Assembly (NCBI GenBank): GCA_026785645.1
Contig: JAJAZM010000003.1
Coordinates: forward strand, 1 to 7,449
DNA: 7,449 nucleotides
DNA from: Sphingomonas bacterium
GTDB lineage: Bacteria > Pseudomonadota > Alphaproteobacteria > Sphingomonadales > Sphingomonadaceae
Reading direction: 5' to 3'
The translations under genes and the position numbers were made by a program. Below, one piece after another: positions 1 through 6,212 of this stretch. Position 1 is the stretch's first letter. The number at the start of each line of letters is the position of its first letter. The notes below the pieces were generated by a model, which was given only the letters and a program-made list of their open reading frames with translations, ran no database searches and was not told where the DNA came from.

Positions 1-333
1 ATCGGGATCATGAACATCATGCTGGTCAGCGTCACCGAACGCACCCGCGAAATCGGCCTTCGCATGGCGCTCGGTGCGAAGCGCAGCGACATCCGCAACC
101 AGTTTTTGGTCGAGGCCGCAGTGCTGTGCGTCATCGGCGGCTTGATCGGACTGATCCTGGCAAAAATATTGGCCCGAGTTTTTGAAAAAGTCGCCGACTT
201 CCCGGCGCCGATTGGCGTGGGGACGGTCGTCGGCGCTATCCTATTCTCGGCGTTTATAGGTCTTGCCTTTGGCAGCTATCCGGCGATCCGAGCCTCGCGC
301 CTTTCCCCGATAGAGGCGCTTAGAAGTGAGTAG
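1..333 (+). CDS. ABC transporter permease, MacB/FtsX type (C-terminal part, 5' end outside window)
   Basis: This is the last 110 residues of an inner-membrane permease subunit; reading frame 1 is open from the left edge to a TAG at 331-333. The segment around residues 12-40 (ERTREIGLRMALGAKRSDI, then QFLVEA) is the signature cytoplasmic stretch of the FtsX-like domain in MacB/LolC-type permeases. Two hydrophobic segments follow, at roughly residues 40-63 and 75-95, and the protein ends in the typical YPAIRASRLSPIEALRSE tail. In this family the permease works with an ATPase and often a periplasmic adaptor, moving peptides, lipoproteins or drugs by a mechanotransmission mechanism. The N-terminus and periplasmic domain are missing, so the substrate cannot be judged. 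Its GC content looks lower than that of the operon to the right, and it lies on the presumed island side of the tRNA fragment at 656-705. The family is clear; the exact subfamily is not. Confidence 0.9.
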   Translation: MGIMNIMLVSVTERTREIGLRMALGAKRSDIRNQFLVEAAVLCVIGGLIGLILAKILARVFEKVADFPAPIGVGTVVGAILFSAFIGLAFGSYPAIRASRLSPIEALRSE

Positions 334-440
334 GTCTCCGGCAGTTTTTAATGCGCTCAAAGGGCTGCAGCTGAGAAACGTCTCGCCGCAGAATGAAACG
401 CTTGAAGAATAGTAGAGCGCTGAGCCGTCGATCATAAAAA

Positions 441-505
441 AATGTCCGGTTTCCGGTTTTGGCTTGTCAGAGCAGACAGTCTGCTAACGGCCACAAACGG
501 ACATT
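441..505. repeat. Nested inverted repeats
   Basis: The outer arms are AATGTCCG at 441-448 and CGGACATT at 498-505, perfect 8-bp complements. Inside them lies a perfect odd palindrome, AGCAGAC-A-GTCTGCT, at 471-485. The DNA between the arms pairs only partly, so the whole could fold as an imperfect long hairpin or serve as a protein-binding site. It could be a degraded dispersed repeat or part of the attachment region of an integrative element. The sequence alone does not decide. Confidence 0.5.
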
Positions 506-543
506 GGGCAGGGGCGTCCTGAATGGGACCAGAGAGAAAATGG

Positions 544-565
544 AGTGCGGTAAAAGTGCGGTAAA
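544..565. repeat. Two tandem copies of an 11-bp direct repeat
   Basis: AGTGCGGTAAA occurs twice back to back (544-554 and 555-565) and is followed by AACGG. Short direct repeats about 100 bp inside a tRNA-fragment boundary are typical of arm-type binding sites for tyrosine integrases or excisionases. That role is an inference from position; only the repeat is observed. Confidence 0.5.
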
Positions 566-655
566 AACGGGTCGCAACGGCCATTTGTCCTATCATTATT
601 CCAATTGTCTGCGGTTACAAAACGGCTGATTACAGCGAAAAACTGGCTGAGGCGA

Positions 656-705
656 CTGCCTTGACATCGCAGGGGTCGCAAGTTCAATCCTTGCCACGCC
701 CACCA
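656..705 (+). pseudogene. 3' fragment of tRNA-Val(GAC), probable attachment-site remnant
   Basis: The sequence reads as the 3' two-thirds of a tRNA. It has the anticodon arm CTGCC-TTGACAT-CGCAG (656-672, anticodon GAC at 663-665), a 5-nt variable loop (673-677), a perfect T arm GCAAG-TTCAATC-CTTGC (678-694), the acceptor 3' strand CACGCCC (695-701), discriminator A (702) and encoded CCA (703-705). Seven Ts follow at 706-712. The D arm and the expected 5' acceptor strand GGGCGTG are absent upstream, so this cannot be a functional tRNA. The anticodon stem has one C-C mismatch (660 with 668), where an intact gene would be expected to have G. Such 3' tRNA fragments are left as the distal direct repeat when an element integrates into a tRNA gene. 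The orientation places the element, and the intact tRNA, to the left. Confidence 0.8.
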
Positions 706-712
706 TTTTTTT
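706..712 (+). terminator. T run following the tRNA 3' end
   Basis: Seven Ts come directly after the CCA of the tRNA fragment. A T run just after a tRNA is a normal transcription stop, with the T arm or an upstream stem as the hairpin. Its retention here implies that the DNA on the right is the original 3' flank of the tRNA gene. Confidence 0.4.
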
Positions 713-727
713 CAGCGCGACAATCTC

Positions 728-2506
728 CTAATCCGAGCGAAAATGCGCCTGGATGCGGGTGTAGACGTCGCGATTCCAGCGGCCGTGTTCGGGCGGCCCG
801 GAGGCGGAGGCTTTCCAGCCGACGAACGGACCCGACGCGGCGAATGGCGGACGGGCGCGGTTGATCGAGAGCATGCCGGCCTTCGTCTGGCCAAGGAAGC
901 GGCGCTCGGACCCGGGATCGGCCGTGTAGATCGCGCCGAGCAGGCCGAAGGTGGTCGCGTTGTGAAGCACGATCGCATGATCGAGGTCGCGGGCGATCTG
1001 GATTGCGGCGAGCGGGCCGAACACTTCCTCGGTGAGCAGGGGATGATCGTCGGGGAGATTATGGAGCAGGGCCGGTGCGACCCAGCAGCCGGCTTGGGGA
1101 AGGTTGGCGGGGGCGGTGGAACTGGCGAGCGCGAGGAATCGCTGTTGGGCGGCGCGGTCGATCACCGGGCCGATCTGGGTGGCAAGGTCAGAAGGGTCGC
1201 CGAGGCGAAGGGCTTCGACCGCGGCGGCGAGTCGGTCGGTAAAGGCGGCAGCGATGTCGGTGAGCAGGATTACGCGGCGGATCGCGGTGCAGCGCTGGCC
1301 GGAGAAACTGAACATGGCGGTGGCGAGATCGGTGGCGGCGGCGTCGAGATCGGCGCTGGTATCGACGATCGCGGCGTTGCAGCCGCCGAGCTCGGCCTGG
1401 ACCGGGAGGACGCGGTGCCCCGCGGCAGCGATGATTGCACCGCCGACCGGGACCGATCCGGTAAAGGACAATGTATCAAGGCCGCCGCGCTCAATCATTG
1501 CGCGGCCGGTAGCGGCGCCGCCGGTGATCAGCGCGACGCATTCGCCGAGGCCGGCGGCGGCGAGGCTGTCGGCCAGGAGCCGCGCGATAGCGGTGCCGGG
1601 GAGAGCGGGTTTCCAGATGGCGGTGTTGCCGAACCCAATTGCCGGGGCGAGCTTGCCGATCGGAATCGCGAACGGATTATTCCACGGGGTGATGAGCCCG
1701 ACGCGGCCGATCGGGCGGTGGGTCACACTGGGAGCATCATATGCGTGGCGCTCGCCGAGAGTGGTGATGACGTGGGCGAGGAGGGCGAGTCCGTAGGTCA
1801 CTTCGGCTTCGGCATCGGCGCGGGGTTTGGCCAGTGTCGAGATCAGTGACTCGACCCATTCTTCGCGGGTCGAGGTGAGCGATTCATGCCATTCGGCGAG
1901 GCGTTCGGCGGGGTGTTCTACTGGCTCCAACATCTTGATTTCATTGATGTCCATCGACGGAACTTCGGCGATGATACGCTGCTGGTCGCAAGGGTCGCGG
2001 TGGTGCCAGACGTCGGCGCGGCGCGTAATGACATTGGCCGCACGGCCGTCGAGCCAGCGCAGGGAAACGGCGGCGAAGGCGGGAGCGTCGGTGCCGACCA
2101 ACGCCTCGTCAATCTCGACCTCCAGCCCGCGCGCATAAGCGTCGAGCGCGGTGGCGTGAATGCAGGCGTGGGCGTGCACCCCCGCGAGGCGCAGGCGGGT
2201 GATCCCGGCGGCGTCGAGCGCGTCGGCGAGACCGGGGGCATCGAACGCGCTGAAGAAGCGCTTGATGAACAAAGGTTCGCCGGATAGTTCGGTCAGCTCG
2301 GGCGGGGGCGTTGCATCGGGGGCGGCGTCGCGATGCGGCATGGCAACGCCGTCAGTGCGGACGTGGAAGATCGGCTCGCCCGAAGCGCGGGCGTCGGCAA
2401 GGGCCGCCGCGATGTTCGCCACCAGCATTGCGCGGGGCGGGGTCAGGCCCGGGCGAGCGAGATACTCCTCCTGCAAATCGATCAGCAGGAGGGCGCTTCG
2501 GCTCAC
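728..2506 (-). CDS. Isochorismatase-like cysteine hydrolase fused to aldehyde dehydrogenase
   Basis: This 592-residue cytoplasmic protein has two enzyme domains. Residues 1 to about 175 are an isochorismatase/nicotinamidase-family hydrolase with all three catalytic residues: Asp10 (LLIDLQ), Lys82 (FIKRFFSAF) and Cys115 (GVHAHACIHAT). From about residue 185 to the end it is an NAD(P)-dependent aldehyde dehydrogenase: TPWNNP with catalytic Asn276, Lys299, the SFTGS cofactor loop at 347-351, ELGG with Glu372, SGQRC with nucleophile Cys406, an EEVFGP motif and a C-terminal GWKASASGP. At about 408 residues the ALDH part is shorter than the usual 470-500; its N-terminal end, including part of the oligomerisation region, is missing. 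The GTG at 2506 is chosen because the hydrolase domain begins there, 10 bp after the stop of the upstream gene; the frame is open further upstream but has no domain there. No strong Shine-Dalgarno sequence is seen, so coupled translation is likely. An internal ATG at 1954 could start a free ALDH but also lacks a good ribosome site. The substrate is unknown. Confidence 0.88.
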   Translation of the reverse strand: MSRSALLLIDLQEEYLARPGLTPPRAMLVANIAAALADARASGEPIFHVRTDGVAMPHRDAAPDATPPPELTELSGEPLFIKRFFSAFDAPGLADALDAAGITRLRLAGVHAHACIHATALDAYARGLEVEIDEALVGTDAPAFAAVSLRWLDGRAANVITRRADVWHHRDPCDQQRIIAEVPSMDINEIKMLEPVEHPAERLAEWHESLTSTREEWVESLISTLAKPRADAEAEVTYGLALLAHVITTLGERHAYDAPSVTHRPIGRVGLITPWNNPFAIPIGKLAPAIGFGNTAIWKPALPGTAIARLLADSLAAAGLGECVALITGGAATGRAMIERGGLDTLSFTGSVPVGGAIIAAAGHRVLPVQAELGGCNAAIVDTSADLDAAATDLATAMFSFSGQRCTAIRRVILLTDIAAAFTDRLAAAVEALRLGDPSDLATQIGPVIDRAAQQRFLALASSTAPANLPQAGCWVAPALLHNLPDDHPLLTEEVFGPLAAIQIARDLDHAIVLHNATTFGLLGAIYTADPGSERRFLGQTKAGMLSINRARPPFAASGPFVGWKASASGPPEHGRWNRDVYTRIQAHFRSD

Positions 2507-2516
2507 AATAGCGGGC

Positions 2517-3698
2517 TCACAGCGGCTGGTCGGCCAGTACCGACATGAGCTTGGCCTCGACCGCCGCGCCGAATTCGGCGGTGCCGACGACACGGTGGCC
2601 GGGCATGACGAGGTCGCTGGTGGCGATCCCGGAGCGCAGGGTCTCGCGCACCGCTGCGCGAAGCGCCGCATCCGCCTCGGGCCAGCAGAAGCTTTCGCGA
2701 AGCATCATGCCCAAGGAGAAGATCTGGCCGATCGGATTGGCGATGTCCTTGCCCGCAATGTCGCGCGCGGCGCCATGGCCCGTCTGGTAGACGGCATGGC
2801 CCATATCGTTGAAATTGCCCGAGTAGGACAGGCCGCGCGAGGCGAGCAGCAGCGAGCCGCAATCGGCCAGCACATCGCCGAACATGTTGGGCGAGACGAT
2901 GACGTCGAACTGGCGCGGGTCGGCGATCAATTGATAGACTGCATTATCGATTTCGAGCTCGGCCAGCGCGATCCCGGCGGCGGCCGCCATCTCCTCCGCG
3001 CAGCTGCGCCACAGCGACGAGATGGACGGGATCCCGCCCGGCTTGAGCACGACATGGACCTGACCACGGCGGGTCGCGGCAAGATCGAACGCGACCCCCA
3101 TGATCCGGCGGACATCGGCTTCCTGATAATCGAAGCGGTGGCGCGCGACCCGGGCACCGGGCGTTCCTTCCTCGTCCCACACGCCCTGGTAAATCCCGCC
3201 CATATTCTCGCGCACCGCGACAATGTCGGTGGCGGCGGCGATTTCGGGGCGGACCGAGCCTGCCGCGCGAAGCTCGGGCAGCGGTTCGAGGGGCGTGAAT
3301 TTGCAGTAGAGGTTGAAGCGGCGGCGAAGCTCATAGACGAAGCGATCGCCGCCCGGGCCGCAGAACATCGCGCCGCCCTTGGCGAACAATTCCTCGGCGA
3401 AACCGGTGACCTCTTCGGACAGGCTGGTGCCGAACTGCGCCTTGGCGGGGAGGCCGATCAGCCCGCCGTGGTGAAGTTCGAACCGCCGATTGCCATGCTC
3501 GCCAAGCACATCGAGCAGGCGCATCGCGACCGGCACGACCTCGACCCCGACGCCTTCCCCGAGGACCACACCGATATGGTGAACCCGGGCCGGATCGAAG
3601 GCGGCACAGGGCACGCCGAGGGCTTCGGACAGGCGCGGGCGCATCGGCTCGTCGAGGGTCAAGGGCTGGCTTGCAATCGTCATCTTCTGGCTAGGCAT
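2517..3698 (-). CDS. Isopropylmalate/isocitrate dehydrogenase family protein, diverged
   Basis: This 393-residue cytoplasmic enzyme belongs to the decarboxylating beta-hydroxyacid dehydrogenase family (LeuB, isocitrate and tartrate dehydrogenases), which oxidises a 2-hydroxy acid with NAD(P) and then decarboxylates it. Preserved features are VRENMGGIY (Arg163, Tyr170), catalytic Lys219, metal ligands Asp251, Asp275 and Asp279 (FGDVLAD), and the cofactor segment HGAARDIAG with IANP after it. Unusual features are a GEGVGVE start in place of GDGIGPE, KPGG in place of KANV after the catalytic Lys, and Thr135 where LeuB has its second substrate-binding Arg (the ANLRP motif). These point to a different substrate. 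The ATG at 3698 overlaps the ligase stop by 8 bp, suggesting translational coupling. Alternatives are TTG at 3707 and ATG at 3683; the first 35 or so residues lie outside the recognisable fold, so the true start is uncertain. It should not be called leuB. Confidence 0.88.
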   Translation of the reverse strand: MPSQKMTIASQPLTLDEPMRPRLSEALGVPCAAFDPARVHHIGVVLGEGVGVEVVPVAMRLLDVLGEHGNRRFELHHGGLIGLPAKAQFGTSLSEEVTGFAEELFAKGGAMFCGPGGDRFVYELRRRFNLYCKFTPLEPLPELRAAGSVRPEIAAATDIVAVRENMGGIYQGVWDEEGTPGARVARHRFDYQEADVRRIMGVAFDLAATRRGQVHVVLKPGGIPSISSLWRSCAEEMAAAAGIALAELEIDNAVYQLIADPRQFDVIVSPNMFGDVLADCGSLLLASRGLSYSGNFNDMGHAVYQTGHGAARDIAGKDIANPIGQIFSLGMMLRESFCWPEADAALRAAVRETLRSGIATSDLVMPGHRVVGTAEFGAAVEAKLMSVLADQPL

Positions 3699-5199
3699 TT
3701 GGGGCAATTTTCGAGAGGTTATTCCTGCTCGCCCCGTAGAGTGCGGTCAGCTTGTTCGCAATCATCGCACGGGGAATCTTGCCCATCGCATTGCGCGGGA
3801 TCGACCGGATCCTGACCAGGTGAAAGGTCCGGCCCTTGGGCAATTTGACGCGAATATGCTCGGCCACGGCCTTAAGATCGACGGTGTCGCGGGTGACGAC
3901 GGCGATAGTCAGCAAATCACCCTCGGCCAATGGCATGACGCAGGCGGCGAGATCATCGACCCCGGGAAGAAAGGCGAGCCTGGCCTCGAGATCGACCGCA
4001 TTGACCTTCCACCCGCCAACGTTGAAGGTATCGCCGCGCCGCCCCTCGATCGCCAGCAGGCCATCGTCGAGCAGCCGGCCAATATCGCCGGGGTAGAAAT
4101 AGCCGGCGTCGAAATGGCTGCTGCCCTGGCCCGGTAGAGCTTCGGCATAGCCAGCGCTCATCAGATCGGCCTTGATCCGGACCAGCCCGAGCTGGCCCGC
4201 CGCAACAGGCTGCTTTCGATCGTCGACGATTTCGACAATCACCCCGTGGCGGACGTGGCCGACCGCGCCGACATGGCGATCGATGCTTGCACTATCGCCG
4301 ATCGCAATGCTTCCGGTCTCGGTCGAGCCATAGCTGATCAGCAGCTGGTTGCAGGCGATTGCCAGTGCCGAATCGCGCACTGCGACCGGCAGTCGGCCGC
4401 CAAGGACGATGATCACACGATCAGCCCGGCCGTCCCAAGGATCGGAGAACCGCCGCAGCCGCTCGCCTAGCTGGACCGGCGAGGCGGCGATGAGGGTCGA
4501 CTGACCAAGCGCGGTTTCGTCGCGGACGCGAAGCTGGGGATCGTCGGGGAGCAGGACAATGCCGCCGGCCCGCCACACCGCGAGCGGATAGCGAAAGCCA
4601 GCGGTGGTACGGATGTGGAGCAGGGGATAGAGGATCGTGTCGGGGCCGAGTGAAAGACCCCCATTGCCGTCGGTGGCGCCGATCTGGGCGACGAGGGCCT
4701 AGATCATCTTGCTGTCCCACACCAGGAACTTGGGTGTGCCGGTGGTGCCCGAGGTCAGGTTGATCCGCGCCGCAGACGCTTCATCGCCGGGTGGCGGGGC
4801 GGCGTCGGTAGCCGCCAGCGGAATAGCCGGATCGCAGTCAAACTCGATCCGCTTGAGCGACGAGGGAAGTCCGTCGAGCGATTCGCGCGCGCCGATCACG
4901 AGATCGATCATCCCCGCCTGGAGGGCAGCCGTCGCCGAGCTCGATTCGACGATCGAGACGTGCGCTGCGCCAAGGTGGATCGCGGCGAGGTGGGCGACCC
5001 AATTGGCATAGCTGTGGCCGTTGGACACCGTGCCGGCGCGGATCCCGGCCTTGGTGCCCGCGGTCACGCCCTTGGCGGCGAGCGACGCAGCAGCGGCCAT
5101 CACATCGGCCACCAGCCGGCCATAGCCGATATCAAGTGCCCCGATGCGGACCGCGATGCGGTTCGGCGGGTGGCGTCCCAACGACGAAATGATCGTCAC
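3691..5199 (-). pseudogene. Adenylate-forming acyl-CoA synthetase/ligase interrupted by an in-frame TAG
   Basis: Read as one frame this encodes a 502-residue ANL-superfamily enzyme, which activates a carboxylic acid as acyl-AMP and usually transfers it to CoA or a carrier thiol. TAG at 4699-4701 stops translation at codon 167, giving a 166-residue N-terminal piece (4699-5199). The same frame then continues without damage to TAG at 3691. The A3 phosphate loop TSGTTGTPK (149-157) lies just before the stop. After it come the A5 motif YGSTETG (290-296), the A7 motif FYPGDIG (Asp372) with EGRRGD, and the A10 motif NAMGK with catalytic Lys474. Neither half could work alone. The GTG start at 5199 follows GGGGGGAG (5207-5214) at 7-nt spacing and lies 22 bp after the methyltransferase stop. 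At about 500 residues it is on the short side for the family. The TAG could be a recent nonsense mutation, a sequencing error or a readthrough codon. A restart at GTG 4578 would lack the A3 loop. Confidence 0.85.
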
Positions 5200-5206
5200 C
5201 CGCCGG

Positions 5207-5214
5207 CTCCCCCC
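5207..5214 (-). promoter_or_regulatory. Shine-Dalgarno sequence deciding the ligase GTG start
   Basis: The minus strand reads GGGGGGAG, ending 7 nt before GTG at 5199. No ATG alternative lies nearby in this frame, so this purine-rich site supports the GTG start. Confidence 0.5.
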
Positions 5215-5221
5215 GCCCGGA

Positions 5222-6079
5222 TCAGCGTGGTTTGACGAAGCGCAGGGTCATCCGGTCGCTTTCGCCGATCGCGGCATAGCGTGCGCGGTCCTTGTCCTTG
5301 AGCGTGAAGGTCGGCGGCAAGGTCCACACGCCTTCGGGATAATCCTTGGTGTCGCGCGGGTTGGCGTTGATCTCGCTCGACGCGACCAGCTTGAAGCCGG
5401 CGGCTTCGGCGAGGCGGCGGACGGTCGACACCTTGACGTATCCGCTCTTCTTTTCGAGCGCGGCATCGGCCTTCTCGGGCAGTCGATGCTCCTCCACCCC
5501 GAGCACCCCGCCGGGCTTGAGCATGGCATACATCTGCTTGAACGCGAGATCGGCATAAGGCGCATCGCCCATCATCCAGTTGTGGACGTTGCGAAAGGTG
5601 ACGACGACGTCGGCGGTACCCGCCGGAACCCCGGTGTCGGTCGCGGCGCGGACCGGAAAGGCGGCGGTGCGCGCGCGTCCGTAAAGCGGCGCGTTGGTCG
5701 CGGCGAGCTTGCGGAAACCGTTGAGGCCGCGATCCGGCGCCGCGGCATAATAAGTGCCGCCGCCATTGATTACGTACGGCGCGATGATCTCGCTATACCA
5801 GCCGCCGCCGGGGAAGATTTCGACCACGGTGTGCGATGGCTTGATCTTGAAGAAGGACAGGGTCTGCGCGGGGTGGCGATAGCGATCGCGCGCGACGTTG
5901 ACGGCGGTGCGCGACGGCGAGGCGATCGCGGCGGCGAGGCTGTTCTTTGGCGCGGCGGCGAGGCTGTTCTTTGGCGCGGCGGCAGTGGAGGCGGTGGTCA
6001 AGGCCAGCCCGGCCAGCGACACAGCGGCGGTCAGCGAGAGAAAGGTGGGGGACAAGGCGAGCGACAGGCGACGGGACAT
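5222..6079 (-). CDS. Exported class I SAM-methyltransferase-like protein (COG4798 type)
   Basis: This 285-residue protein begins with a Sec-type signal peptide: a basic MSRR start, a hydrophobic core to about residue 28 and a likely cleavage near residues 33-35. The mature part is a Rossmann-type methyltransferase fold. It has RYRHPAQTLSFF (66-77), motif I VVEIFPGGGWYSEI (85-98), the characteristic FRNVHNW (162-168) and MLKPGGVLGVEEHR. This pattern matches the predicted-methyltransferase group COG4798, whose members are often exported and whose substrate is unknown to me. Just after the signal peptide the octapeptide AAPKNSLA is present twice because of a 24-bp DNA duplication. The ATG at 6079 has AGGAG (6086-6090) at 6-nt spacing. 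It is the first gene of the four-gene minus-strand run. A methyltransferase outside the cytoplasm lacks an obvious SAM supply, so it may be retained inside or have another role. Confidence 0.87.
   Translation of the reverse strand: MSRRLSLALSPTFLSLTAAVSLAGLALTTASTAAAPKNSLAAAPKNSLAAAIASPSRTAVNVARDRYRHPAQTLSFFKIKPSHTVVEIFPGGGWYSEIIAPYVINGGGTYYAAAPDRGLNGFRKLAATNAPLYGRARTAAFPVRAATDTGVPAGTADVVVTFRNVHNWMMGDAPYADLAFKQMYAMLKPGGVLGVEEHRLPEKADAALEKKSGYVKVSTVRRLAEAAGFKLVASSEINANPRDTKDYPEGVWTLPPTFTLKDKDRARYAAIGESDRMTLRFVKPR
5928..5983. repeat. 24-bp perfect tandem duplication inside the methyltransferase gene
   Basis: Two identical 24-bp units occupy 5928-5951 and 5952-5975, followed by a partial third copy of 8 bp (5976-5983). 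Each unit encodes AAPKNSLA on the minus strand, in frame, so the protein linker after the signal peptide lengthens by 8 residues per copy. It looks like recent slippage or unequal recombination and is a likely length-variable site between strains. Confidence 0.85.
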
Positions 6080-6212
6080 GGATCACTCCTGAAAGTAAAG
6101 GTGTGACCCTATTTGCGACGTGGCGGACGGCGAGGCAAGCGCGCTTTGTTGCCAATTTGGTCGGGGCAGGACTAGCGTGAGCGATCGACCCCCTTCGGTG
6201 GAGTGATGTGCC
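6080..6212. promoter_or_regulatory. Divergent intergenic region with promoters for both flanking transcripts
   Basis: The 133 bp between the methyltransferase (-) and SIMPL gene (+) must hold both promoters if each gene is transcribed from here. On the minus strand a possible sigma-70-like pair is TTGCCT (6138-6133) and CAAATA (6115-6110), 17 bp apart; the match to consensus is weak. On the plus strand TTGCCA at 6149-6154 is a possible -35 element, but no good -10 follows. Ribosome sites are AGGAG at 6086-6090 (-) and GGAG at 6200-6203 (+). Confidence 0.3.

Larger units (their letters stand above)
334..655. other. Gene-free, lower-GC intergenic stretch at presumed island end
   Basis: I see no convincing gene here. 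Base composition is visibly more AT-rich than the rest of the window, with A runs and T runs and no codon bias in any frame. It holds nested inverted repeats (441-505), an 11-bp tandem repeat (544-565) and then the tRNA-Val fragment. No clear hairpin-plus-T-run terminator for the permease gene is visible. The content fits the non-coding end of an integrated element. Confidence 0.6.

Noticed and set aside
484..687. Small minus-strand open frame in the intergenic stretch
   Set aside because: It overlaps the tRNA fragment and the repeats, shows no codon bias and has no recognisable motif.
625..705. Complete tRNA gene
   Set aside because: No D arm and no GGGCGTG-like 5' acceptor strand are present at the required distance, so only the 3' portion exists.
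743..1849. Long plus-strand open frame opposite the fusion gene
   Set aside because: It is a composition shadow of the GC-rich minus-strand gene. The translation is glycine-rich low-complexity sequence without recognisable motifs, whereas the opposite strand has full catalytic motifs.
2160..3815. 551-codon plus-strand open frame
   Set aside because: It runs antisense across three clearly real minus-strand genes and resembles no protein family. Long antisense frames are common in high-GC DNA.
4421..4720. Short minus-strand frame bridging the ligase stop codon, considered as a frameshift route
   Set aside because: It lies in another frame with arginine-rich nonsense sequence. The true continuation is in the same frame as the N-terminal half, so no frameshift is needed.
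5144..6106. 320-codon plus-strand open frame opposite the methyltransferase
   Set aside because: It is a shadow frame. The 24-bp repeat gives it a repetitive tail, but the minus-strand protein has a signal peptide, ribosome site and family motifs.
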